64,000 nt of DNA from G965207045 sp965207045 (lineage in GTDB: Bacteria; Pseudomonadota; Alphaproteobacteria; Rickettsiales; Anaplasmataceae), in contig OZ242261.1 in the NCBI GenBank assembly GCA_965207045.1, positions 682,001 through 746,000 on the forward strand, given 5' to 3'. The notes under the pieces are model-generated. The model saw nothing but the letters and a program-made list of their open reading frames with translations, did no database searches and had not been told where the DNA came from. Positions 1 to 9,600 of this stretch are shown here, in pieces; the stretch's first letter is position 1, and each line of letters opens with the position of its first letter. Both the position numbers and the translations under genes were made by a program.

Positions 1-83
1 ACAAAACAAGTGGTAATAATATTCAGCATAGTACTAATAGAAAAAGAAAAAAAGATAATGAGCACTATACTGGAAAATATTGA
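1..83 (+). CDS. possible 3' end of a gene cut by the window edge
   Basis: An open frame enters from the left edge (phase starting at base 3) and stops at TGA 81-83. Its about 26 residues are very hydrophilic (Ser, Asn, Lys, Arg rich), like the cytoplasmic tails of the unknown membrane proteins elsewhere in the window. Another frame stays open to about base 114, so the true reading frame is not certain. No function can be given. Confidence 0.25.
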   Translation, partial: KTSGNNIQHSTNRKRKKDNEHYTGKY

Positions 84-200
84 AGTAACTCATATCATCT
101 ATACCGAAATTTAAATAAATCAAATACAAATATTTTGTTCAGGTTAAGCAAATGTTAATTCATTTCGAATAATCGTTAATTTAAACTTTGCTAATTTTTA

Positions 201-1259
201 ATGCGTTACCTTTTATTAATTATGACCTTCTTCTATCATGCAGCATATGCTATAGATGAGTTTAACTTACCTGAATTAGAAAGAGAGAAAATAGAGTTAA
301 TAATTGAAGATGGAGTTCGAATAAAGGATATAGTAAGCTTTCAGGGAATACGAGACAACCTTTTGATGGGTTATGGTCTTGTTGTTGGCTTAAATGGAAC
401 AGGAGATAATCTAAAGAACTCAGTCTTCACTCAACAAGAATTAGAAAGTTTCCTTGGAAGACTTGGTATAAATACCAGAGGAGCAACAATAAAAACAAAA
501 AACGTAGCTGCAGTAACTGTAACAGCAACTCTACCTCCATTTATAAAAAATGGCAATCGAATCAATGTTACAGTTAGCACACTAGGAGACGCAACAAACC
601 TAACAGGCGGTGTTCTGCTTGCGACTCCATTATTAGGTGCTGATGGTAAAGTGTACGCCGTTGCACAAGGAGAAGTATCACTAGCTTCCATAGAACCTAA
701 ACTAAGATCAACAGCAACAAATAGAGGTGTAAAAACTGCAGGATTTATTTCGAATGGAGCAATTATTGAAAGAGAAATTCCATTTGCTCTAGATAGCATG
801 AAAAACATTAACTTGTCCCTACAGAATCCAGATATATCAACAGCTACTCGCATTGCTGAAATCATAAATGTGTTTATCGAACCGCAAATAGCAAAAGCTG
901 AGAATCCAGCAACAGTCAGTGTTGAAATACCAAAACGATATAAAAATAAAATAATGGATTTGCTAACAGAAATAGAGCATCTAAAAATCAAACCAGATAA
1001 CTCAGCAAAAATTATTATTGATGAAAGTTCTGGAACAATCGTTATGGGTAGTGATGTAAGAGTCAATACGGTAGCAATATCTCAAGGGAACCTTTCTGTT
1101 ACTATCGGTGAAGGCATAATGACTGTAGAAGAAGGAGCTTCATTGCAAGACCTAGTAGGAGGCTTGAATGCATTGGGAGTCTCACCAAGAGATTTAATCT
1201 CAATACTACAAAACATAAAGAAGATCGGTGCACTTCAAGGAGAAATAATTGTACAATAG
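201..1259 (+). CDS. flgI: Flagellar P-ring protein FlgI
   Basis: FlgI is the subunit of the periplasmic P ring, the bushing around the flagellar rod at the peptidoglycan layer. The 352-residue product is close to the usual length of about 365. It starts with a signal peptide of about 17 residues ending in HAAYA, as expected for a Sec-exported ring subunit. The family hallmark follows at about residues 40-70: RIKDIVSFQGIRDN, then GYGLVVGLNGTGD. The C-terminal part (SVTIGEGIMTVEEGASLQDLVGGLNALG) also matches FlgI. No other flagellar gene adjoins it; flgA and flgG lie 47 kb away. This scattering is common in reduced Rickettsiales genomes. The reading frame is intact. The identification is secure; whether a flagellum is built cannot be told from this gene. 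Confidence 0.95.
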   Translation: MRYLLLIMTFFYHAAYAIDEFNLPELEREKIELIIEDGVRIKDIVSFQGIRDNLLMGYGLVVGLNGTGDNLKNSVFTQQELESFLGRLGINTRGATIKTKNVAAVTVTATLPPFIKNGNRINVTVSTLGDATNLTGGVLLATPLLGADGKVYAVAQGEVSLASIEPKLRSTATNRGVKTAGFISNGAIIEREIPFALDSMKNINLSLQNPDISTATRIAEIINVFIEPQIAKAENPATVSVEIPKRYKNKIMDLLTEIEHLKIKPDNSAKIIIDESSGTIVMGSDVRVNTVAISQGNLSVTIGEGIMTVEEGASLQDLVGGLNALGVSPRDLISILQNIKKIGALQGEIIVQ

Positions 1260-1511
1260 AGTTAGTTTTATAGCGTAAATTCAGCATTAGCTGTACCAAT
1301 ATTAGGTGACCTTTTGTAAAAAATAAAACTCAGCATAAGCTTCAAAAGAGCTGCGCATATCTGCAAACAACAAGCACTTTGCTAAATCATAATAAACTTC
1401 ATTAATAAAATAATAAAACAGTACTCTTACTTTCATCAGACACATTCAAACATCCATAGAAAAAACCTCATGCTCTGCCTTACAAACGCGCAATAGAGAA
1501 TAGATATACTG

Positions 1512-3380
1512 TCATAACTCTGTTGTTAATTTACAAGACTCGGACGAAACAACAGCACTTACGTTTAATACTTTTTTTAGTTTAGGTGTGCAATCCATTG
1601 ATTTTACTTCTTGATAACAGCACTTAACTTCATCTTCAATTTCTTTTACAATCTTCTTACCACGCACTTTTCTCTCTTTCGATATAGTACGGTTCCATTC
1701 TTCATCTTCAAATGCTTTAGGAACTATAAGTTTATTTTTCTCATCATTCCATAACTCATCTCCAATTTGCTTATCACATTCATTAATGTATTCTTGCAGA
1801 AAATCTAACTTATATTCTTCCTCACATACTTTGCAAATCTCTTCAAAAAAATCATCCCCAAGTCTATCTCCCATTTCTTTAGAGGCTTGTTTCCAATATT
1901 CCTTTAAAGTTTCTTGCAAATTCCCTATTCGATTCATATCAAACTCATCTTTCAAATACTTTTTCCACAGGTTATTCCATAACTCATTACAGAGAACAGA
2001 AGAAAAATTCTCCTTAAGAAAGTTCTTCTTAAGCTTATTCCTAAGCCTATCTTGAATCTCTTTCTGACGTTCCCACTCAACTCTACTTAAATACTCTTTC
2101 CATTTATCTTCTCCCAATTTTTTCAAACCTTTTTCCCAGTAACCTTTCCAAAATATTCCATAAACTTCTACTATGAGACTTTCCCAATATCCTCTCCCAT
2201 TTAGAACACGAAATTCATCAACACGTTTTAGTTGTTCAGATGATAGCTCTTGTATTTCCTTTAAATTGCACTGAAGCTTTTGAAGATTAAACTCACTCTT
2301 TTCTTTCAATTTATTTGCACACAAAATAAGTAATTCAGAACATCCCTCCTGAAATCGTTGACATTTATTATCAAATTCTTTTTTAAATGTCTTTTTTACG
2401 TCTTTCCAACATGGTTTTACAAGTCTTTCAAAAAAAGAAGACAGATGACTAAGACTGAAATTTATATTAGCAGTAACAGTGGACATGTTATATAAAATCT
2501 CCTTTAATTCACAATCTTGTAAATTAAAAAATTCACTTCTAATATTATCAAGGCCTTCGTAGCCTGCACCAGTTACACTAACCAACTCTTTTAACTCCTC
2601 ATTTAAAATTCTGATCACCTTAACAACAACTTCTATGGATATTTTCTCCTTTTCTATTTCACCTAGATGCTTATCAATAATTGACTGAACCTCATCAGTT
2701 TGAAAAAAATCTGAATGCGCCTTTATTAATATATCTTTCACCAATGCTTTCCTAAAATCATTCCACTCACATACAAAATCTTCTTCACAACGCTTATTAA
2801 CTACCTGATCAAGACACGATAACAAATTGTCTGATAGTTTGCTCACAGCAACAAACATACTGACTCTCCTTTCCACATTTAACTTTTTGTTACTTTTTTT
2901 TTCCACTCTTGGTGTACATGCAAATACCACATTCCTTCTCATTCTTTTATGCGATAATCCCTGTACAACATCACTTTTTTTTCTTACCCCTAAAGCTGCT
3001 ATAAAAGGCAACATAAACAATGCAAGAATTGGGTTTAGAACAAAAAGCCTCCTTCCATTTGAATTACGATGCTGAAAATCTGCTTCGTTTCTTTCTCTAC
3101 GTTGTTCCTTATACTCAAATATTTCTACCCCAGCCAACAACACACCAGAAATAAATAGTACCAAAAAACTTGCACAGGCGACCATAAAAATCAATTGCAC
3201 CCAATAATCAAGCTTAAAAAAATCTTTCAAAAATTTCGGAGAATTTTCAGTGAGCTTTAACTTCAAAACTTTACTCACAGCAATTAAAACAGCTGTTATA
3301 AACGTAATATTCACTAATGAAGAACTTAAATAGGCAGAGATACCAAGCTTATTATGCATTTTTTCATGTGCAGCAATCAT
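1512..3380 (-). CDS. Unknown membrane protein with three N-terminal TM segments and a long coiled cytoplasmic part
   Basis: I do not recognise this 622-residue protein. Three hydrophobic segments are visible at about residues 16-39, 59-88 and 110-131. About 480 strongly charged residues follow, rich in Lys, Glu and Trp, with heptad-like stretches suggesting a helical or coiled-coil rod. Several segments repeat a loose pattern with Leu, Trp, Lys and Glu (for example around residues 400-520: EKGLKKLGEDKWKEYLSRVE and similar), hinting at internal repeats. No signal peptide, catalytic motif or known domain is evident. It stands alone, transcribed away from flgI and separated from ftsK by 0.5 kb of decayed sequence. 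Base composition is like the surroundings. A lineage-specific envelope or host-interaction protein is a guess only. Confidence 0.75.
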   Translation of the reverse strand: MIAAHEKMHNKLGISAYLSSSLVNITFITAVLIAVSKVLKLKLTENSPKFLKDFFKLDYWVQLIFMVACASFLVLFISGVLLAGVEIFEYKEQRRERNEADFQHRNSNGRRLFVLNPILALFMLPFIAALGVRKKSDVVQGLSHKRMRRNVVFACTPRVEKKSNKKLNVERRVSMFVAVSKLSDNLLSCLDQVVNKRCEEDFVCEWNDFRKALVKDILIKAHSDFFQTDEVQSIIDKHLGEIEKEKISIEVVVKVIRILNEELKELVSVTGAGYEGLDNIRSEFFNLQDCELKEILYNMSTVTANINFSLSHLSSFFERLVKPCWKDVKKTFKKEFDNKCQRFQEGCSELLILCANKLKEKSEFNLQKLQCNLKEIQELSSEQLKRVDEFRVLNGRGYWESLIVEVYGIFWKGYWEKGLKKLGEDKWKEYLSRVEWERQKEIQDRLRNKLKKNFLKENFSSVLCNELWNNLWKKYLKDEFDMNRIGNLQETLKEYWKQASKEMGDRLGDDFFEEICKVCEEEYKLDFLQEYINECDKQIGDELWNDEKNKLIVPKAFEDEEWNRTISKERKVRGKKIVKEIEDEVKCCYQEVKSMDCTPKLKKVLNVSAVVSSESCKLTTEL

Positions 3381-3496
3381 AATAATACATACTCTAGCAA
3401 ACTTCAGTAAACTTTACTTTACAGCAAAAAAATTAATATTATCTAACATCACTTAATTAGGAATAATCAGAATGTAATGCACATAACTTGCCATCA

Positions 3497-3644
3497 CTAC
3501 AACGTGATCATGCACTTCCCATGCTCAAGAAGTCTTTCCATAAGCTTTTGATTAAATAAGTCAGATTGATCCGGAATCACTTTATGAAGAAACTTTACAA
3601 AGCATTTATATACAACAGAAGATTTTTTCCAATCATACTTTTAG
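3497..3644 (-). pseudogene. Fragment of a decayed gene in the 3381-3904 intergenic stretch
   Basis: Between the unknown membrane protein and ftsK lie about 520 bases without an intact gene. On the minus strand one frame stays open for about 48 codons and reads like real protein (for example KSSVVYKCFVKFLHKVIPDQ), ending at a stop at 3497. It has no start codon and a stop lies immediately upstream. I read it as a remnant of a decayed gene. Its parent family is unknown. I see nothing else in the stretch. Confidence 0.3.
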
Positions 3645-3904
3645 AATCTATAATCTTAGTACAGCAAAAAGAATATACACATTATTAAAACGTTTATCAC
3701 TATGTCCATACTTGGATTACACTTCACATCTTTTTCAGACAAATTTTTTTTTCTGTTAGAACTTCAAAAAGAATCACAGAACCATCGATGAAGACTCACA
3801 ACAGGAGCAGTAATTTTATTCACTTTACTTTCTTTAAATAAATACTTAATACTTTTTTATATAAAATAGAAGCTGTAATGGCAACATAATACATTTATAC
3901 ATAA

Positions 3905-5926
3905 TTACAATATAATCTCACGCTTACCAACACTATTCGGCGGGCTAACAATACCCCTTGCTTCCATTTTTTCTACTATAGTTGCAGCCTTATTATAACC
4001 TATTCTAAGCTGACGCTGTATGTAACTTATTGAAACTTTTTTATCGCGCCTTATTATTTTTACAGCTTGATGATACAAATCTCCATCATCATCGTTTAAA
4101 TCAACAATCTCTTCCTGAGTATCCAGAACTTCTTGCACATATTTTGGCTTTCCTTGACTTTTAAGGTATTCAGCAATTCCTTGAACTTCATTATCGCTAA
4201 CAAACGCTCCATGCACTCTATTTACCATACCACCTGCAGCCATATACAACATATCACCCATACCTAATAACTGCTCAGCACCTTGTTCTCCAAGAATTGT
4301 ACGACTATCAATCTTGGAAGTAACAGCAAAACTTATCCTAGTAGGAAAATTTGCCTTTATTACACCCGTAATAACATCAACTGAAGGCCTTTGCGTAGCC
4401 ATAATTATATGTATTCCAGCGGCACGAGCCATCTGTGCCAAGCGCTGTATTGATGACTCAATATCCTTACCTGCAACTAACATTAAATCTGCCATTTCAT
4501 CTACAACAACAACTATAAATGGCATTAATTGCATATCAGACTTTATCCTCTCAAAAATTGGAACACCACTCTCAGGGTCAAAACCAGTTTGAACTTTCCT
4601 TTCTATTGTTTTATGTTTCCCAAGTATACTAGATATTTTTCTATTATAACCTTCAATATTACGTACAGAAAGATTAGACATCAAACTATACCTATTTTCC
4701 ATCTCCTTTACTACCCAACGCAAAGCCAATACTGCTTTTTTAGGATCAGTGACAACTGGAGCTAATAAATGTGGAATACTATCATAAACAGATAACTCCA
4801 ACATTTTTGGATCTATCATGATAAATTTACATTGTTTTGGGTCCAATCTATATAATAACGACAAGATCATAGAATTTATTGCTACAGATTTACCTGAACC
4901 AGTAGTCCCTGCAACAAGCAGGTGCGGCATTTTTGACAAATCCACAATCACTGATTTACCACTGATTGAGTGCCCTAATGCTATTGGCAAATTTAGATTG
5001 TTATCACGATATTCTTCAGACTCAAATAGTTCACGCAATAGAACAGTTTCACGTTGTTCGTTTGGTAACTCAATCCCGATGGCATTTCGTCCTGGAATAA
5101 CAGCGATCCTAGCTGATAATGCACTCATAGATCTTGCAATATCACCAGCTAAGCTAATTATACGTGAAGACTTAATTCCGGCAGCGGGTCTTAATTCATA
5201 AAGAGTAACAACAGGGCCATTACTAATTTTGATGACCTCTCCCTCAATACCAAATTCACTCAATATCTCTTTTAATATATTAGATTTATATAAATTATCG
5301 TGCCCTTTTTTAACTCTTTCTTTTCGTTTATTTAAAAAATTTAAGCTTGGTAATATAAACTTTGATTTTATCACTGGCTCAGCTGAAGTTTTCTTTGTAT
5401 CTCTACTTTGCATCTCTACTTTCTTTTTACCAAAGATAGAAAAAGAAAATCTTATGTCGTGGCTAAAATTAAAGCGAAATAAATAAAGAAACGAAATCAG
5501 AGAAATACACAAAGACAGAAACAAAAATCCTATATTTCCTATATATGTAACTAAAATTCCCCTGAGAAATATACCAATAGCCCCACCATAACTTTCCCAC
5601 TGCCAACTATTATGGACAGGCAAAATAGTAAGAAATGAACTAATACTAACTAACAGAATTATTATTATAGCAAATCTAAAATACCAACACTGTTCTTTCT
5701 TAGCAAAAAAGAAAAAAAATATTAGCAATACACTCCCAATTCCCACCGATTGCAGAAGAATATCAGCCAAATAAGCTCCCATTCTCCCACCTAAGTTTTT
5801 TACATTATGCTCACTTATGACACTAAAACACGGATCAGATGGGTCATAACTCAAAAGTATGGCTGCTATATAAATTCCTAAAAGCCAAATTGAAATATTT
5901 CTTACTATTTTATGCATATCACGCAA
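3905..5926 (-). CDS. ftsK: DNA translocase FtsK/SpoIIIE family
   Basis: FtsK is the septum-anchored ATPase that pumps chromosomal DNA through the closing septum and activates dimer resolution. The 673-residue product has hydrophobic segments at about 12-27, 59-75, 84-103 and 117-150. A short linker leads into the RecA-like motor with Walker A GTTGSGKS (about 340-347), Walker B VVVDEMADLM and the MATQRPS motif. The C-terminal winged-helix gamma domain, which reads KOPS sites, is visible as VSISYIQRQLRIGYNKAATI near residue 620. The long Pro/Gln linker of the E. coli protein is missing, as in other alphaproteobacteria with short FtsK. The start overlaps the end of yggT by 8 bases, so the two are probably cotranscribed. 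Confidence 0.97.
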   Translation of the reverse strand: MRDMHKIVRNISIWLLGIYIAAILLSYDPSDPCFSVISEHNVKNLGGRMGAYLADILLQSVGIGSVLLIFFFFFAKKEQCWYFRFAIIIILLVSISSFLTILPVHNSWQWESYGGAIGIFLRGILVTYIGNIGFLFLSLCISLISFLYLFRFNFSHDIRFSFSIFGKKKVEMQSRDTKKTSAEPVIKSKFILPSLNFLNKRKERVKKGHDNLYKSNILKEILSEFGIEGEVIKISNGPVVTLYELRPAAGIKSSRIISLAGDIARSMSALSARIAVIPGRNAIGIELPNEQRETVLLRELFESEEYRDNNLNLPIALGHSISGKSVIVDLSKMPHLLVAGTTGSGKSVAINSMILSLLYRLDPKQCKFIMIDPKMLELSVYDSIPHLLAPVVTDPKKAVLALRWVVKEMENRYSLMSNLSVRNIEGYNRKISSILGKHKTIERKVQTGFDPESGVPIFERIKSDMQLMPFIVVVVDEMADLMLVAGKDIESSIQRLAQMARAAGIHIIMATQRPSVDVITGVIKANFPTRISFAVTSKIDSRTILGEQGAEQLLGMGDMLYMAAGGMVNRVHGAFVSDNEVQGIAEYLKSQGKPKYVQEVLDTQEEIVDLNDDDGDLYHQAVKIIRRDKKVSISYIQRQLRIGYNKAATIVEKMEARGIVSPPNSVGKREIIL

Positions 5927-6197
5927 AATAATAACGCAGTGTATATCGAGTAAAGTGAATAAATAGCATCAATACAAGTGGTGAAAGATCAAATCCTCCT
6001 ATATAAGGAACATAACGTCGAGCAGGTCTTAGCAAAGGTTCCACTAAATTGGACATTGCATGCACAATCTTTCGCACTGATTCGTTATAATAATTAATAA
6101 TTTCTAACTTCAACAAAATCTGGATTACTAACCACACAATCAACAATGTGTTTAATATTCCCAGAATCATATCCAACAAGTAGATTATAGGGTTCAT
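5919..6197 (-). CDS. YggT family membrane protein
   Basis: This 92-residue protein has two hydrophobic segments (about 5-27 and 67-90) and the family pattern of YggT: the stretch VRKIVHAMSNLVEPLLRPAR, with its Pro-Leu-hydrophobic-Pro-x-Arg core, then PYIGGFDLSPLVLMLFI. YggT proteins are small inner-membrane proteins found across bacteria and linked to cell division or osmotic stress; their biochemical role is not settled. The gene ends 8 bases inside the ftsK start, which suggests a two-gene operon. The frame is intact and of normal length for a single-repeat YggT protein. Confidence 0.88.
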   Translation of the reverse strand: MNPIIYLLDMILGILNTLLIVWLVIQILLKLEIINYYNESVRKIVHAMSNLVEPLLRPARRYVPYIGGFDLSPLVLMLFIHFTRYTLRYYFA

Positions 6198-6331
6198 TAT
6201 ACCACAAAACCATTTTCACACTTAAATAGTATAGATAATCCTTGAAAGCTCAATCGTCAAATAATGCACAGCTCGATTATTAGCTCATATTCTAACTGTT
6301 CTACAATACTTTTGGAATTTTATTCTTTTTT

Positions 6332-6361
6332 TACAAAGAAACATGTTTTACAGTATAGTCT
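6332..6361 (+). promoter_or_regulatory. Possible promoter of the truncated first copy
   Basis: A sequence close to a -35 hexamer (TTACAA/TTTACA near 6331) is followed at about 18 bases by TATAGT (about 6354-6359), close to a consensus -10. The equivalent place in the second copy reads TTCACA and TATACT, upstream of the 1608-residue gene. The conservation of both elements between diverged copies supports a functional promoter, but nothing here proves transcription. Confidence 0.35.
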
Positions 6362-6389
6362 TAATAAGAAGTTAATTTGAAGCAAAAGT

Positions 6390-6545
6390 ATGTTGATAAG
6401 AGGTAAGAGAGAAAAGTTAACACAAGAGTTTAATGTGCTTTATACAAAATACAGAAAAAAAGCAGAAGATAAATTTAAAGCTTACAAAGAACGTAGGAAG
6501 AATTTGTCATATCTTCAAGAAAATCTGTCAAAACACACAAAATGA
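6390..6545 (+). pseudogene. Truncated paralogue of the 5' end of the following 1608-residue gene
   Basis: A 51-codon frame starts MLIRGKREKLTQEF and ends at TGA 6543-6545. Its N-terminus matches the N-terminus of the next gene (MWIKGTREKSIQEL), and both continue with a Tyr-Lys, Lys-Ala-Glu, Phe and Tyr-Lys spaced helical pattern. It is therefore a duplicated and truncated 5' fragment. It may be expressed as a small charged peptide because its promoter region was duplicated with it, but the simplest reading is a gene remnant. Confidence 0.6.
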
Positions 6546-6646
6546 CCAGTATTGTTAAATAGCAATTTGAAATCTTATTAATTTTTCACAAAGAAACATG
6601 TTGTTATGATATACTGATTAATGGAAAGTTAATTTAAAATGAAAGT

Positions 6647-9600
6647 ATGTGGATAAAAGGCACGAGAGAAAAGTCAATACAAGAGCTAGATAGCTTTGTA
6701 TATAAAATACAGAAACAAGCAGAAGGTCAATTTGAAACTTATAAAAAAAATTCGCAAAACATTGACAGAGAAACTCGTAAAAAACTTAAGGATAAATTAT
6801 TAAATCTTCAAGGCTTAAAAGAAATAAACGAGAAACATATAAAATCCCTACAGAAAAAACTAAATCCTGTTTTTCTTGAAAAAGAAAATGCTTCACTAAT
6901 AGCACATTTCACAGGTTTACCCATTCAAATCATAACAAGTTGCAGACTTAATAAAGGTATCAATCGTTATATATACATCGACCTAGACTATATACATTTA
7001 GATCAATATAATAATGCAAAGCCTCAGAAATCGTCTCCATCTCAACCTGCACAGAATACCACTAATAAGCAAATATCCTCAGCTGAAATACAAGAACAAT
7101 TTAGTGCCACTAAACTTAAAATTGATAAAGAAGAAAATGGACAACTTGAACAACATGTAAAAGCTTTACAAGAATCTTTCCCAAAAGAAATGATTAAGAA
7201 AGTAAAAGGGTATTCAAACGTTTATCGTATTTCAAAGGCAGATTTGCAGCGTTGCAAAGATGAGCTACTGATAAACCCCTTCAGGTTTTGGGCAAACTCT
7301 GAAGAAGATTCAATGTTACTGACTACTCTCATGATAGCTAATAACTCAGAAGATTGTCAAGAAGCATATGAATATGCTGGAACTAACACATATCACCATG
7401 ATCAACGCAGAGCAAAAGGTATAGGACAAAATGTCTTTAATCAAGTATTTAAAAAACATCCTGGTAGGATAAAACATACTGATACAGACCACATTAGAAT
7501 AGCCTATGATCGCCCACCAATTGTTCATCTTGACCCCCTTAGAAACCTCGCAAAAAACTTCACCTTTAAAAAAGGTCAATATAGGCTCACGATTAACAAA
7601 GACAGTGTTTTATATAAACTGTCAAGAGGTGAGAATAACGAATCAGATTTAAGAAATTATGGATTATCAGGGGATAATGATGTAGATAGCGAAAGATATA
7701 AAATCAAAGGGAATTACCAAAGTTGGAATAATTTTTTTGAATCTTCGCTTAAAAAAAACAGAGAAAAAGCCCTCGATTTATTAATATCACAGCAACAAAA
7801 AAGCATATTAAGAACAATTCCAGAAGACACTATTACAGTTGCTGATGTTGACTTCTTTACATATAATCCTAGTACAGAGAATAAAATTTCAGTATTAAAA
7901 AAAGCATTAGAAATACTAAATAATCAAGCATTCTTTGACAAATTCACAAAAGGTAAAGGAGTTTTACAAGCAAGACAGTACTTTAATTATTTCTTTGCAC
8001 AAATACATGCAGAAATCAGCTATTTAAAACAACTAGAAAGTGATCCGAAAATTAAGAAACAAGATTTCACATTACTGCATCAAGAAATCAACAGGCTTTT
8101 AACAATTTATGATTTCTTTTTAAATAAACATTTAACTGTACGTCAGGTTGTATACCATTTCACAAAAAAAGAAATAGAAAACTTTCGTAATTTAATCCGT
8201 GATAAAGAACATTATGAAGATATTTGCAAATCAATCAATAAAAATCTTGGATATAAGAATAGTAATACATTCAAGCACTTAGAATATATAAAACAACAAA
8301 TAGATAATCACCCTGTCACTCAAATTCTCAATTTGAATGATGCTCAAATTCAGAACTTACAAAAACAAGCTATTACTGACCCGTCAATAAAAGATTTTTT
8401 ACAAGAGTTAATAGAAGTAAAATTCCCAAACAAAAAACAAAATCCACATAAAAATAGCAAAGCTCCGCTTCCGCAAAGAGAAGGCTCAATAAAAATAAGC
8501 ACAACTTTGAGAATAAAAGAATTCTTCTATAACCTTACTTTTTATTTACCACTTTCTTCTTTATGGTTAAAGCACCTCAACCCCGCTAATTACAGGGAAA
8601 AAACAGGTTATAAGAGGGATAGCCTATATACCAGCAACAGAGAAATACAGGAAAGTGGTGTTACAAAAGAAATCAGAGAAAATTTGGGTTTAGAATATGA
8701 TTCAGCAAGATTTATCCCAAGCAAACATGAAGCAAAAAATTTAGTTTATGATTTCCGTAAGGAAAAAAATTTGATGGGCACAAAAGAAAAATTCATATAC
8801 AAAATTAAAAGAAATCGTTTTATTTGGCTCTCAGTATGTATTGTTGTTGGAGTGATAACCTTAGGTCTTTCTATTACAAGCAGGATTTTAATTGTTCTAA
8901 ACGTCATACCAACAGCTCCTATCAAAAATATATTGGACGAATTTAGAGGCTTCACAGAAACTTCCCTTTTAATATTTAGTATAGATACGGTTCTGGATCT
9001 TGTCATCTTAAGAGCTCTTGATTTTGTTGTCCTCACAGTACACTATATTGACAAGTATCTACTCGGCTCCATAATCCAAAGCACTCTTCGCATAATGACT
9101 GGAGTCATAGTTGATCTCGTTGTTGGAATAAAAGATTGCTTGAAAACATGCTGGCAATCTTTAATAGATCATGAACTTAAAGGCAGTCTTATAATTGCAG
9201 CTGATAATATAAAAACATGGACAAAAGAACTTACAGCAGACAAAGTTAAAATCATTCCAAGTAAAATATTTAACTATTTTAGAAACAAAATCTCTACTCC
9301 AGAAGAAAGAGAGGAATCAATTGGCTTTAACATTCCTGTTTTATCATTATTTTTCAATTTGCACAAAAACATAAAAAAATGGAAAGAAAAAAGAGCAAAT
9401 GCAAAAGCAATATTGCAAAAAATAAGACCACACCAATTAAACACTGAAATGGCTCTCAATGCTGCCACTGTTAATTCTATTATCGTTAATTATCCATTTG
9501 ATTCTCTGGAGAAAGCATGTAGTGATTTACAAACGCTAAAACCTCTACAAGAAAGAATTCAAAAAATACATAAAAGTTTTAACAAAACAAATCAAAGTCC

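Larger units (their letters stand above)
6328..6755 (+). repeat. Diverged tandem duplication of a promoter region and gene 5' end
   Basis: Two copies, about 255 bases apart, share an upstream box (acaaagaaacatgtt at 6333-6347 and again at 6588-6602), then a gttaattt element, then an aagtatg start region, then the first about 30 codons of a gene. The first copy leads into a 51-codon truncated frame, the second into the 1608-residue gene. The coding parts align without gaps at the start (MLIRGKREK against MWIKGTREK). Copy ends are approximate. Confidence 0.75.

Noticed and set aside
431..1066. Long minus-strand frame opposite flgI
   Set aside because: It is the antisense shadow of a clearly real gene; composition is atypical for a protein and it has no ribosome site.
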